64,000 nucleotides of DNA. Origin: DASUXA01 sp036378155 (GTDB lineage: Bacteria > Actinomycetota > Actinomycetes > Mycobacteriales > Micromonosporaceae). The translations under genes were made by a program, and so were the position numbers. Position 1 is the stretch's first letter; each line of letters begins with the position of its first letter. The stretch is from positions 1 to 64,000 of the forward strand of contig DASUXA010000016.1 in NCBI GenBank assembly GCA_036378155.1. The letters run 5' to 3'. Below, piece after piece: positions 18,261-26,829 of the stretch. The notes beneath the pieces were generated by a model. That model was not told where the DNA came from, did no database searches, and saw only the letters and a list, made by a program, of their open reading frames with translations.

Positions 18261-18312
18261 TGCGTCGCCTTCCGTTCGTCGTCCAATATCTGACGCGTGG
18301 CGGAGCTACCGC

Positions 18313-18561
18313 TCACGCCTGCGCTTTCTCGATGTACGTCACGGCGTCGCCGACGGTACGCAGGTTCTGCACCTCGTCGTCGGGGATCTTGACGCCGAAC
18401 TTCTCCTCAGCGGCGACCACGACCTCCACCATCGACAGCGAGTCGACGTCCAGGTCGTCGGTGAACGACTTCTCCTCGGCGACGTCGTCCGGGTTCACAC
18501 CGGCGACCTCCTCGAGGATCTCGCCCAGGCCGGAGGTGATCTCGGAGCGGCTCATTGCCAT
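18313..18561 (-). CDS. acpP: Acyl carrier protein
   Basis: The 82-residue acidic protein carries the phosphopantetheine site Ser41 in DVDSLSMVE. It shuttles growing acyl chains between the FAS-II enzymes encoded on both sides. The start ATG at 18561 follows a purine-rich GAAGGGAAAACGGAA region. Its size is standard for a bacterial ACP and lacks the long tail of mycobacterial AcpM. Confidence 0.95.
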   Translation of the reverse strand: MAMSRSEITSGLGEILEEVAGVNPDDVAEEKSFTDDLDVDSLSMVEVVVAAEEKFGVKIPDDEVQNLRTVGDAVTYIEKAQA

Positions 18562-18610
18562 CGGTTCCGTTTTCCCTTCTTGGTGGATGGGTCACGCAGC
18601 TGTGCTGCGG

Positions 18611-19579
18611 TCATGGGCAGCGGACGACCTGTCCGGCATAGGTGAGGCCGCCGCCGAAGCCGAACAGCAGGACGGGCGCGCCGGCCGGTACCTCGCGCCG
18701 CTCGACCAGCTTGGACAGCGCGAGCGGGACGCTCGCCGCCGAGGTGTTGCCGGAATCCACGATGTCCCGCGCGACCACGGCGTCCTGCTCCATGCCGAGC
18801 TTGCGCGCCAGCGGGTCGATGATGCGCAGGTTTGCCTGGTGCGGGACGAACGCCGCGAGTTCGCGGGGTTCGATCCCGGCGGCGGCGCAGGCGCGTCGCG
18901 CCAGGTCGGGCAGCGCGAACGTGGCCCAGCGGAACACGGTCTGCCCGGACTGCTGGATGTACGGTCGCCAACCCTCGATCGTGATGACGTCGTTCTTCTC
19001 CGGGTCGGAGCCCCACAGCACCGGACCGATGCCGGGCTCCTCGCTCTCCGCGACCGCGCTGACCACCGCCGCGCCGGCGGCGTCGCCGAACAGCACGCAG
19101 GTCGAGCGGTCGGTCCAGTCGGTGAAGTCGGACAGCTTCTCCGCGCCGATCACGATCGCGTGCCGGGCGGCGCCGGCGCGGATGGCGTGGTCGACGGTGG
19201 CGAGCGCGTACGAGAAGCCCGAGCACGCGGTGTTGATGTCGTACGCCGCCGGTGCCGGTACCCCCAGCTTCGCCGCGACCCGCGTCGCCACGTTCGGGCA
19301 CCGGTCCACCGACGAGCAGTTGGCGACCGCGATCAGATCGATCTCGTTGGCGTCGAGACCGGAGTTCGCCAGCGCTTTCTCCGCCGCCGCGGCGGCCATG
19401 TCGGCGACCGTCTCGCTGTCGGCGATGCGCCGGGTGGAGATGCCGACCCGGTCCCGGATCCACGCGTCGTTGGTCTCCACCATCTGAGCGAGGTCGTCAT
19501 TGGTGAGTACCCGGGCCGGCTGGTAGTGGCCCATAGCGACAATCTTGGATCCGGTTGCGCCCACTGGCTGTCCTCTCAT
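18611..19579 (-). CDS. fabH: 3-oxoacyl-ACP synthase III
   Basis: The 322-residue enzyme starts fatty acid synthesis by condensing acyl-CoA with malonyl-ACP. Cys119 in NTACSGFSYAL, the His of VPHQANLRI and the Asn of SGNTSAAS form the triad. The ATG at 19579 shares one base with the TGA of fabD, indicating coupled translation; the longer frame to 19648 would intrude into fabD and is rejected. FabH primer choice (branched or straight acyl-CoA) sets membrane fatty acid type; this cannot be told from sequence alone. Confidence 0.95.
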   Translation of the reverse strand: MRGQPVGATGSKIVAMGHYQPARVLTNDDLAQMVETNDAWIRDRVGISTRRIADSETVADMAAAAAEKALANSGLDANEIDLIAVANCSSVDRCPNVATRVAAKLGVPAPAAYDINTACSGFSYALATVDHAIRAGAARHAIVIGAEKLSDFTDWTDRSTCVLFGDAAGAAVVSAVAESEEPGIGPVLWGSDPEKNDVITIEGWRPYIQQSGQTVFRWATFALPDLARRACAAAGIEPRELAAFVPHQANLRIIDPLARKLGMEQDAVVARDIVDSGNTSAASVPLALSKLVERREVPAGAPVLLFGFGGGLTYAGQVVRCP

Positions 19580-20739
19580 CACGGTTGCCCTCCGATCCGG
19601 GCAAGTGGCTGGCCCGGAGCTACCGGGTCGTCGGGGCTGACGAGCCACTCGGTGAGCAGACCCGACTCGTGCGCGGTCACCTCGACCTCGCCCTGGCGGG
19701 TGCTCACGTGACCCAACAGTTGGCCGGACCGGACCTCGTCGCCCTCGGCAAGCTCGGCGTTCGGGACGAAGGTGCCGGCGGCGGTGGCGACCACGATCCG
19801 GAAGTGCGGCGCGGGTTCCACGCTCGGCGCGTCACCGTGCCGCGCGATCAGGTCGCGGGCGGCCGCCAGGTCGTCCGGCGTGTTCACGGCGAGCAGTTCG
19901 ATGCCCTTGAGCTGCCGCTTCGCCAGGTTGACCAGGGTACCCGCCGGGGGCAGCTCGATGATCGCGGTGACGCCCAGGTCGGCGAGGGTCGACATGACCA
20001 GATCCCAGCGGACCGGCGCGGTCACCTGTCGTACCAGGCGGGCGATCAGGTCGCGGCCGTTGGTGACGGCGGTGCCGTCGAGGTTGGACAGCAGGATGCG
20101 GGCCGGGTCCTGGACCGTGATGCCACCGGCGACGGCGGAGAGCGCCTGCTCGGCGGGCGCCATGTACGGCGTGTGGAAGGCGCCCGCGACGTGCAGCCGG
20201 ACCACCTTCACCTTGGCCGGTGGCGACGCGACCAGCTTGTCCAGCGCGTCGACGGCGCCGGCGGCGACGATCTGTCCGGCGCCGTTGCGGTTCGCCGGGT
20301 ACAGGTTCAGCGCGTCGAGTGCGGCGAGCACCTCGTCGGGCTCCCCGCCGAGCACCGCGGCCATGCCGGTCCGCTCGACGGCGCACGCCGCGGCCATCTC
20401 CCGACCGCGTACCCCGGCCAGCGCGATCGCGGCTTCCGGGGTGAGTACGCCGGCCATCGCGGCGGCGCTCAGCTCGCCGACGCTGTGGCCGGAGACCGTC
20501 GCCACGTCGTACATCGGCAGCTGCTCGGCGGCCAGCAGCGCGGCGGCGACCAGCAGGGGCTGCGTCTTGGCGGTGTCCTTGATCTCGTCCGCGCCCGCCT
20601 CGGTACCGAGGGCGAGCAGGTCGAGACCGGCGAGCGTGGACCACCAGCGCAGCCGGGCCTCGGCGCCGGGCAGCGCGAGCCAGGGTGTCAGGAAACCGGG
20701 CTTCTGGGAGCCCTGACCAGGAGCGACAACGGCGAGCAC
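19579..20739 (-). CDS. fabD: Malonyl-CoA:ACP transacylase with lipoyl-like C-terminal domain
   Basis: Residues 1-300 are a full FabD: GQGSQ, Ser86 in GHSVGE, Arg in VRGREM and His189 in AFHTPYM. It loads malonyl onto ACP. A linker leads to residues 312-384, which look like a biotinyl/lipoyl carrier fold: AEGDEVRSGQLLGHVS, EVTAHESGLLTEWLV and DDPVAPGQPLARI. The hairpin position for the modified lysine is held by Gln349 (STRQGEV), so the domain is probably not modified. The usual family length is near 310. GTG 20739 has no ribosome site. The dyad at 20791-20816 upstream is a candidate FasR site. Confidence 0.92.
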   Translation of the reverse strand: MLAVVAPGQGSQKPGFLTPWLALPGAEARLRWWSTLAGLDLLALGTEAGADEIKDTAKTQPLLVAAALLAAEQLPMYDVATVSGHSVGELSAAAMAGVLTPEAAIALAGVRGREMAAACAVERTGMAAVLGGEPDEVLAALDALNLYPANRNGAGQIVAAGAVDALDKLVASPPAKVKVVRLHVAGAFHTPYMAPAEQALSAVAGGITVQDPARILLSNLDGTAVTNGRDLIARLVRQVTAPVRWDLVMSTLADLGVTAIIELPPAGTLVNLAKRQLKGIELLAVNTPDDLAAARDLIARHGDAPSVEPAPHFRIVVATAAGTFVPNAELAEGDEVRSGQLLGHVSTRQGEVEVTAHESGLLTEWLVSPDDPVAPGQPLARIGGQP

Positions 20740-20790
20740 ATGTCGACTGTGCGGGATGTGAGCGCGCGGCGTCGGTATCTTCCGACACCA

Positions 20791-20816
20791 AACCCGACCA
20801 GATCTTTTGGCGGGTT
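20791..20816. promoter_or_regulatory. Candidate FasR operator upstream of fabD
   Basis: A 26-bp dyad with perfect 6-bp ends (AACCCG and CGGGTT) and partial symmetry inside lies 52 bp upstream of the fabD start. It is in the only sizeable gap between fasR and fabD. Streptomyces FasR is known to bind the fabD promoter; this specific sequence is my inference. Confidence 0.4.
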
Positions 20817-20871
20817 CCTACAACGCCAGTGCGTACCAAAACCGCGAACCGGTGCGAAACCGGACGCGCTG

Positions 20872-22134
20872 TCACGCTGTCCTGGTCTTCGCCGGTGCTC
20901 GTGCCGGGGGCGGCGCGGCGGTGGCCGCCGTCGCGGCGGGCGGGGCGGATATCGACGACGATGGGTCGAGCCGACCGATCGCGAGGGCGATCCGCAGCGC
21001 GAAGGCGTCGCGCGGCGACAGCGGCGCGAATCCGGTCACCTCGGCGACCCGGCGCAACCGGTACCGCACCGTGTTCGGATGGACGAACAGCGCGCGGGCG
21101 GTACTTTCCAGCACCCCGCCGGAGGCGAAGAACGCGTCCAGGGTTTGGGTGAGGTCGCCGCCGGCCCGGTTCAGCGCCCCGTACACGTCCTGCCGCAGCA
21201 CCCGTCGCGCCTCCGCGTCCCCCGCCAGGGCACGTTCCGGGAGCAGGTCGGCGGCGGCGACCGGTCGGGGAGCAGCCGGCCACGCCGGCGCCGCACGGTA
21301 CCCGGCGAGCGCGGCACGCGCCGACTCGGTCGCCTCGTCCAAACTCGGTACCGCCGGTCCGACCACGACCGGACCCTCGCCGAACGCGCTGAGCAGCTTC
21401 GCGCCGACCCCGAGCGGGTCGGTCGCCCCGCCGAGAACCAGGACCAGCCGGTCGCCGTGTACCCCGCCGATCACCTCGACGTTGAGCCGCCGCGCCGCCC
21501 GGTACACGGTGTGCAGCACCGCCGCCGCCTCGCCGCCCGGCGAGCGACCCACCACGACCGCCACCGGCGGCGCGTCGCCCCAGCCGAGCGCGGCGGCGCG
21601 GCTGGCCAGCACGTCCGAGGAGTCCCCGCGTAACAGCGCGTCGACCAGCAGCGCCTGCAGCCGGGCGTCCCACGCCCCGCGGGTCTCGGCGGCACGGGCG
21701 TACACCCGCGCCGCGGCGAACGCGACCTCCCGGCTGAACATCAGTACCGCCTCGCGCAGCGCCGCCTCCTCGCCGCGCGCGGCGAGGCGCGGTACCTGTT
21801 CCTCGACGACGTCGATGGTGACCTTGATGAGCGCGACGGTCTGCTGCAGGTTGATCGTCCGGGCGAGGGCCCGCGGCGCGGCGTCGAAGACCTCCTCCGG
21901 GATCTCGTGCCGCCCGTCGGTCTGCCCGTCGGTACGCCGCCGCAGCCACTCGACCAGCGACCGCACCCCGTCCTGAGCCACCAGCATCACCCACGAGCGC
22001 TGGTCGGCCGGCAGTTCGCGGAACCAGGGCAGCACGTCGTCCATGCGCGCCACGCTCGCGGTCGCCAACGCGCCCGCCGAGCGCTCGATGCGGCGCAGCG
22101 TGGCGGTCAGCGGCGGTTCGGATGCTGCCGACAT
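20872..22134 (-). CDS. fasR: PucR-family regulator of fatty acid synthesis (FasR)
   Basis: The 420-residue protein has an N-terminal helical domain, a degenerate GGDEF-like middle (about 165-290) and a C-terminal PucR HTH with FVHPNTVRYRLRRVAEVTG. Its position directly upstream of and codirectional with fabD is that of FasR in Streptomyces and Rv2242 in M. tuberculosis, where the PucR-type protein activates the FAS-II operon. An Ala/Pro-rich tail of about 35 residues follows the HTH. ATG 22134 is the first start of the conserved region. FasR assignment rests on synteny plus domain type. Confidence 0.85.
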   Translation of the reverse strand: MSAASEPPLTATLRRIERSAGALATASVARMDDVLPWFRELPADQRSWVMLVAQDGVRSLVEWLRRRTDGQTDGRHEIPEEVFDAAPRALARTINLQQTVALIKVTIDVVEEQVPRLAARGEEAALREAVLMFSREVAFAAARVYARAAETRGAWDARLQALLVDALLRGDSSDVLASRAAALGWGDAPPVAVVVGRSPGGEAAAVLHTVYRAARRLNVEVIGGVHGDRLVLVLGGATDPLGVGAKLLSAFGEGPVVVGPAVPSLDEATESARAALAGYRAAPAWPAAPRPVAAADLLPERALAGDAEARRVLRQDVYGALNRAGGDLTQTLDAFFASGGVLESTARALFVHPNTVRYRLRRVAEVTGFAPLSPRDAFALRIALAIGRLDPSSSISAPPAATAATAAPPPARAPAKTRTA

Positions 22135-22300
22135 GAGCTCAGCGTGTCACGTCGGGTCGCCGGTACCGGTCACGGGGCGGGCGGCACGCCGGACCGACCT
22201 CGGTCGGGCGCTGCGCCGGACGCACGCCGGTGGGGCGCGGCGCGCAGCCGTCGTCGGCAGCGGGGTACCGGCGGCCCGTCGTGCCCGGTCCGGCATTGAC

Positions 22301-22306
22301 TAAGGT
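22301..22306 (+). promoter_or_regulatory. -10 element for the secreted protein gene
   Basis: TAAGGT (TANNNT type) lies 8 nt before the ATG at 22315, so the transcript is likely leaderless or nearly so. No convincing -35 is visible. Confidence 0.4.
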
Positions 22307-22314
22307 GCCGTGAC

Positions 22315-22992
22315 ATGCGTCGTCGCTGGATCATCCCCACCATCGTCGTCGTGGTCGCGCTCGCAGCGGGCATCGGCTTCGTCGAGTACACCTCGGGCCG
22401 TCACCACGAGCCCGCGCCGCAGGGCGAGAGCAAGCCGCTGACCCTCGCCGAGGTCGAAGACCAGGCTCGGGTCGATCTGCCGGAGGGCAGCAAACTGCTG
22501 TACGCCGAGTTCTACGTGCTCGACGACTGGGCGGTCGCGGCTCGGGTCCAGTTCGATCGCAAGGCGCTCAACGGCTTCCTCAGCGCCAGCGGCCTGCCCG
22601 CGGTGGTGGACGGTCTGCGACCGGTACCGGTGCTGCCCGACGTGTCGACCGTGCCGCCGCAACCGACCGGTACCCCGTCCGACGGCGCTTCCGGCGCGCC
22701 CGCCGGCAGCGTCGCGCCGAGCGGCGGCACGTCCGGTACCGCCGCGCCCGCGCCGTCCGACCTGCCCAGTCCGGCGGTACCGCTGCTGCGCGACGATCCG
22801 GGCTGGCACCCGGAGCAGGTGGTGCACGCCGCCGGGGTGGACCGCGACGTCCAGGACGGGGTCGCCCGCTGGGTCATGGTCGACCTGGACGCCCCGGACA
22901 CCGTCGTGGTGTACCTCTACGCCACCGCCGAACAGCCGGTGGCGAGCACCCGACCGAGCCCCACCCCGAGCCGGAGCCCGGCGACCGCCTGA
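22315..22992 (+). CDS. Membrane-anchored extracytoplasmic protein, unknown function
   Basis: The 225-residue protein has one N-terminal membrane segment (residues 6-24) and an exported remainder. The outside part has a folded stretch around residues 38-105 (LPEGSKLLYAEFYVLDDWAVAARVQFD), a Ser/Pro/Gly/Thr-rich linker around 108-150, and a second folded stretch with VARWVMVDLDAPDTVVVYLYA before a Thr/Pro tail. No known domain is recognised. It lies between fasR (divergent) and gltX (convergent). Confidence 0.75.
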   Translation: MRRRWIIPTIVVVVALAAGIGFVEYTSGRHHEPAPQGESKPLTLAEVEDQARVDLPEGSKLLYAEFYVLDDWAVAARVQFDRKALNGFLSASGLPAVVDGLRPVPVLPDVSTVPPQPTGTPSDGASGAPAGSVAPSGGTSGTAAPAPSDLPSPAVPLLRDDPGWHPEQVVHAAGVDRDVQDGVARWVMVDLDAPDTVVVYLYATAEQPVASTRPSPTPSRSPATA

Positions 22993-23018
22993 GGCGGGAT
23001 CGTCACCGACGACCGGGC

Positions 23019-24428
23019 TCAGGCGAGCCGGGCGAGCGCGGCGCGCAGCCGGGCGAGGGTGCGCTCACGCCCGAGCACGGCAAGCGACTCGAACAGCGGC
23101 AGACCCACGGTCCGACCGGTCACCGCGACCCGTACCGGCGCCTGCGCCTTGCCCAACTTGAGCCCGCGCTCGGTGCCGACCCGTTCGAGCGTCTCCTTCA
23201 ACGTGGCGGCGTCCCAGGACGGTACCGCCTCGAACGCCTCGATCGCCGCGCCGAGCAGGTCCGCGGCGCCCTCCTTCATCGCCTTCGCCCACGACGCCTC
23301 GTCGACGACCGGCTCGGACAGGAACAGGAAGTCCACGTTCGGCACGATCTCGGACAGCACGCTGATGCGGGTCTGCGCCAGCGGCGCGACCGCCTCGAAC
23401 GCGGCGGCGTCGAAGTCCTCGGACCGCCACGGCGGCGACGGGATGGTGGCGGTACCGGTCAGCCACGGCTGGCAGGCAGCGACGAAGTCGGGCACGCTGA
23501 GCGCGCGGATGTACTCCCCGTTGAACGCGCGCAGCTTCTTCTCGTCGAAGAACGCCGGTGACGGGTTGACGTCCTCGAGCCGGAACTCCTTCTCGATGAC
23601 GTGCCACGGCACGATCTCGCGGTCGCCGGACGGCGCCCAGCCGAGCAGCATCAGGTAGTTGCGCATCGCGTCGGCGAGGTACCCCTCGTCGCGGTACGCC
23701 TCCAGGGCGACCTTGTCGCGCCGCTTGGACAGCTTCTGCCGCTTCTCGTTGACCACCACCGGCACGTGCGCCCAGATCGGCGGCTCGTGGCCCAGCGCCT
23801 GCCACAGCAGTTGCTGCTTCGGCGTGTTGGGCAGGTGCTCCTCGGCGCGGATCACATGGGTGATCCCCATCGTCATGTCGTCGACGACGTTGGCAAGCAG
23901 GAACACCGGCGACCCGTCGGAGCGGGCGATGACGAAGTCCTCGAGGAGCTTGTTTTCGAACGTCGGCTCGCCGCGGATCAGGTCGACGACCCGGGTCACG
24001 CCGTCGTCGGGGGTACGGAACCGCAGCGCGCGACCCTCTCCGGGGCCGAGCCCGCGATCCCGGCAGTAGCCGTCGTAGCCGGTGTACTGCGAGCCGGTGC
24101 GCTGCTGGATCTGCTCGCGTGTGCAGTCGCAGTAGTACGCGCGACCGGTCTCGTACAGCCGGCGCGCGGCGGTGCGGTGCTCCGCCTCGTAGCTCGACTG
24201 GAAGTACGGCCCTTCGTAGCTGCCCCGGCTGATGCCCAGCCAGTCCAGCGCGGACAGGATGCCCTCGGTCCACTCCGGGCGGTTGCGCGCGGCGTCGGTG
24301 TCCTCGATACGCAGGACGAACACGCCGTCGTGCTGCTTGGCGTAGATCCAGTTCTGCAGCGCGGACCGGGCGCCGCCGACGTGGAACATTCCAGTGGGAG
24401 AGGGGGCGAACCGTACACGTACCGTCAC
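23019..24428 (-). CDS. gltX: Glutamyl-tRNA synthetase
   Basis: The 469-residue class I synthetase charges tRNA with glutamate. The HIGH-type signature reads SPTGMFHVGGARSAL and the KMSKS-type loop is KLSKRRD. The zinc-binding region shows CDCTREQ. Length is normal. The GTG at 24428 begins directly with TVRVRFAPSP, the usual start of the family. It is the only copy in the window and shows no sign of a duplicated or resistant form. Confidence 0.95.
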   Translation of the reverse strand: MTVRVRFAPSPTGMFHVGGARSALQNWIYAKQHDGVFVLRIEDTDAARNRPEWTEGILSALDWLGISRGSYEGPYFQSSYEAEHRTAARRLYETGRAYYCDCTREQIQQRTGSQYTGYDGYCRDRGLGPGEGRALRFRTPDDGVTRVVDLIRGEPTFENKLLEDFVIARSDGSPVFLLANVVDDMTMGITHVIRAEEHLPNTPKQQLLWQALGHEPPIWAHVPVVVNEKRQKLSKRRDKVALEAYRDEGYLADAMRNYLMLLGWAPSGDREIVPWHVIEKEFRLEDVNPSPAFFDEKKLRAFNGEYIRALSVPDFVAACQPWLTGTATIPSPPWRSEDFDAAAFEAVAPLAQTRISVLSEIVPNVDFLFLSEPVVDEASWAKAMKEGAADLLGAAIEAFEAVPSWDAATLKETLERVGTERGLKLGKAQAPVRVAVTGRTVGLPLFESLAVLGRERTLARLRAALARLA

Positions 24429-24577
24429 GAGACCAGCCTACGGTCGCCGCCCCGCCGGTCCGCCACCAGGTTTCCGCGCCGCCACCCGTCGCGAACAACG
24501 TGACCAGATGTCCACTTCCCGGTTGGTCCCCGAAGCGGTAGCCTCCGCACGTCATTGCGTACCCCGGGGGAGGGACG

Positions 24578-25813
24578 ATGCTCGAGCCGCGACGGCGAAG
24601 CGGGCGGCGCGTGCGTGGGATGTATCTGGTCGGCGCCACGCTGACCTGCCTACTTGTTGCCGGCTGCGGTCCGGCATCCAGCGAGACTGCTCGATGGAGC
24701 GGCGGGACCGGCGCGGGCGCCGGCAGCGGCGCGTCCACCTCGTCGGTCGAGGTGACCTTCACGCCGAGTGACGGCGCGACGAACATCTCACCGACCGATC
24801 CGGTGACGGTCACCGCGACGGGCGGCACCATCCAGTCGGTCGTGATGACCAACCCGGACGGCAAGCAGGTGAAGGGCGCCCTCGCCGAGGACACGCTGTC
24901 GTGGAAGACCGCGGAACCGCTGGGCTACGACAAGACGTACACGATCAACGTCGAGGCGGTCGACACCGCCGGCAAGACGACCACGAAGACGAGCAGGTTC
25001 ACGACGGTCAAGCCGGGCAACATGACCCTGCCGTACCTGCGTCCGGACACCAACGGCGGGACGTTCGGCATCGGCGAGCCCATCGTGGTGCGCTTCGACG
25101 AGCCGATTCCCGACCGTTCGATCGCCGAGAAGGCGCTGCGGGTCACCACGAATCCGCCGGTGGAGGGTCGCTGGCACTGGTTCGACAAGCAGGAGCTGCA
25201 CTGGCGACCGGCGAAGTACTGGACACCGGGCACCAAGGTCAGCGTGCAGGCGAAGGTGTACGGGGTGAACTTCGGCGGCAACCTGTGGGGTCAGGCGGAC
25301 CGGTCCATCTCGTTCACCATCGGACGCTCGAAGATCGCCCGAGCCGACAACAACACCCACCACATGCTCGTGTACATCGACGGCAAGCAGGTCCGTGACA
25401 TTCCGGTGAGCATGGGCATGGGCGGGTCCACGGTCGGCGCGAACGGGCAGGTCATCGACTTCTGGACGCGCAGCGGTCCGCACGTCGTGCTCGACAAGCA
25501 GCCGGTGGTGCGGATGAGCTCGGCGAGCTACGGCATCACCGACCCGAAGAGCAAGTACTACTACGACGAGGACATCAAGCTCGCCGTGCACATCTCGTAC
25601 GCGGGTGAATACGTGCACCTGGCGGACTGGAACATCTGGGCGCACGGGTACCGGAACACCTCGCACGGCTGCATCAACGTCGGTCCGGCGAACGCCCAGT
25701 GGTTCTACGACACCTTCGGACCCGGCGACGTCGTCGAGGTGACCGGCAGCCCGAAGACCCTCAATCCGCGCGACGGGCTGGGGGACTGGGTGATCCCCTG
25801 GTCGCAGTGGTAA
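24578..25813 (+). CDS. L,D-transpeptidase lipoprotein
   Basis: The 411-residue precursor has a lipobox LVAGC (Cys30). Two immunoglobulin-like domains follow (about 55-145 and 150-250), then a YkuD catalytic domain with HGYRNTSHGCINVGP and nucleophile Cys365. These enzymes form 3-3 peptide cross-links in peptidoglycan and are tolerant of most beta-lactams; architecture is that of mycobacterial Ldt proteins. The ATG has GGGGGAGGG upstream. A strong terminator follows, so it is a single-gene unit. Confidence 0.93.
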   Translation: MLEPRRRSGRRVRGMYLVGATLTCLLVAGCGPASSETARWSGGTGAGAGSGASTSSVEVTFTPSDGATNISPTDPVTVTATGGTIQSVVMTNPDGKQVKGALAEDTLSWKTAEPLGYDKTYTINVEAVDTAGKTTTKTSRFTTVKPGNMTLPYLRPDTNGGTFGIGEPIVVRFDEPIPDRSIAEKALRVTTNPPVEGRWHWFDKQELHWRPAKYWTPGTKVSVQAKVYGVNFGGNLWGQADRSISFTIGRSKIARADNNTHHMLVYIDGKQVRDIPVSMGMGGSTVGANGQVIDFWTRSGPHVVLDKQPVVRMSSASYGITDPKSKYYYDEDIKLAVHISYAGEYVHLADWNIWAHGYRNTSHGCINVGPANAQWFYDTFGPGDVVEVTGSPKTLNPRDGLGDWVIPWSQW

Positions 25814-25848
25814 TCCGGGTCGGATAGTCGTACGAGCGGAACGACGGG

Positions 25849-25883
25849 GAACGGGGTGGCATCCACGGGATGCCACCCCGTTC
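25849..25883. terminator. Strong terminator hairpin
   Basis: A 16-bp perfect stem (25849-25864 with 25868-25883) and 3-nt loop lie 36 nt after the L,D-transpeptidase stop. It can end this gene and also the leftward gene starting at 26708. Confidence 0.8.
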
Positions 25884-26033
25884 GCCGTCCGAGAGCGGTA
25901 CCGGGGCGCGAGGCGGTACCAGCGCGCGGGGCGGCCCCCGGCGCGGGCGGACGCGCGCGGTGTGGCGGTACGGGTCGCGACAGTGGCGACCGCCGAACCG
26001 GGAGTCCTCAGTGGCCGGTCGGTACGGCAGGGC

Positions 26034-26708
26034 TCAGCGGGTGGTGCGGTGCACCCAGCGCGCGACCGTGCCGAGCGCGAGCACCGCGATGAGCGCGACC
26101 AGCGCGCTGATCGCGACGGTACGCAGGAAGTTGCCGAACGCGCCGTCCACGTCGACCGTGATCGCGTCGAACTGCGGGCGGGTCTGCGCGGCGGCGACCG
26201 CGACCCCGTCGCCGGAGTGCGCCTCAGCCTCCTTGGTCACGTTGGTGAGCACCTGAGGCAGAGTGACCGGGGCGTAGAACCAGCCGTCCGTGGTGGACGC
26301 GCCGGGGCGGCGGTCCGCCGGGCGGTACGCCTTGGGTCCACCGCTCGCCATCGGGTACAGCTCGTACCGGGCGACGGGCTGGTCGCCGGCGAGCACGGTG
26401 ACTTCGTACTTGGGCCCAAGCGCCGCCGGGTCGGGCGTGATCGGGTCGCCGGTGCGCCCCGACATCCAGCCGACCTCGAGCATCAACGTGTCGAACTCGT
26501 CGCGGTCGCCGTTCGCCGTGAACGTGAGCGGGCCGGCGAGGTCGGGACCGGCGAGCGTGACAGCGGTCGGGGTTTGCGAGGCGAGCGCGGGACCGGTGCC
26601 GACGACCAGACCCAGGAGCGCCCCTGCCACGACAACCCCGAGCCGCGCCGGCAGGCGGCTCATCCGTCCAGCCGCGCCTACCGGTGACGTGCTGAGGGAA
26701 CGCGCCAT
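26034..26708 (-). CDS. Secreted protein with C-terminal membrane anchor
   Basis: The 224-residue protein has a signal peptide (residues 15-44, ending ALA-SQ), an extracytoplasmic domain of about 145 residues and a C-terminal membrane helix near 195-215 followed by a short basic tail. The exported domain includes FDTLMLEVGWMSGRTGDPITP and APVTLPQVLTNVTKEAE. I do not recognise a family. The ATG at 26708 has AGGT 5 nt upstream. An inverted repeat at 26726-26745 lies in its 5' region. Confidence 0.75.
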   Translation of the reverse strand: MARSLSTSPVGAAGRMSRLPARLGVVVAGALLGLVVGTGPALASQTPTAVTLAGPDLAGPLTFTANGDRDEFDTLMLEVGWMSGRTGDPITPDPAALGPKYEVTVLAGDQPVARYELYPMASGGPKAYRPADRRPGASTTDGWFYAPVTLPQVLTNVTKEAEAHSGDGVAVAAAQTRPQFDAITVDVDGAFGNFLRTVAISALVALIAVLALGTVARWVHRTTR

Positions 26709-26725
26709 GGACGACCTCCAAGCCC

Positions 26726-26745
26726 CGTACTGAGAGTCTCCTCAG
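26726..26745. promoter_or_regulatory. Inverted repeat in 5' region of the secreted protein gene
   Basis: TACTGAG and CTCAGTA form a perfect 7-bp inverted repeat with a 6-nt spacer, 18 nt upstream of the ATG at 26708. It could be an operator or a 5' hairpin in the leader. Confidence 0.35.
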
Positions 26746-26829
26746 TAGACGCCGCCAGAGCGAATGACGTTGTGCCGGAAGGTTAACGTTTCGGACACCT
26801 TCGCGCACGCCGGGGTCTCAGATACCGGT

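Noticed and set aside
22301..22301. TTGACT at 22296-22301 as a -35 box
   Set aside because: It overlaps the better -10 TAAGGT and would place a start inside the coding region.
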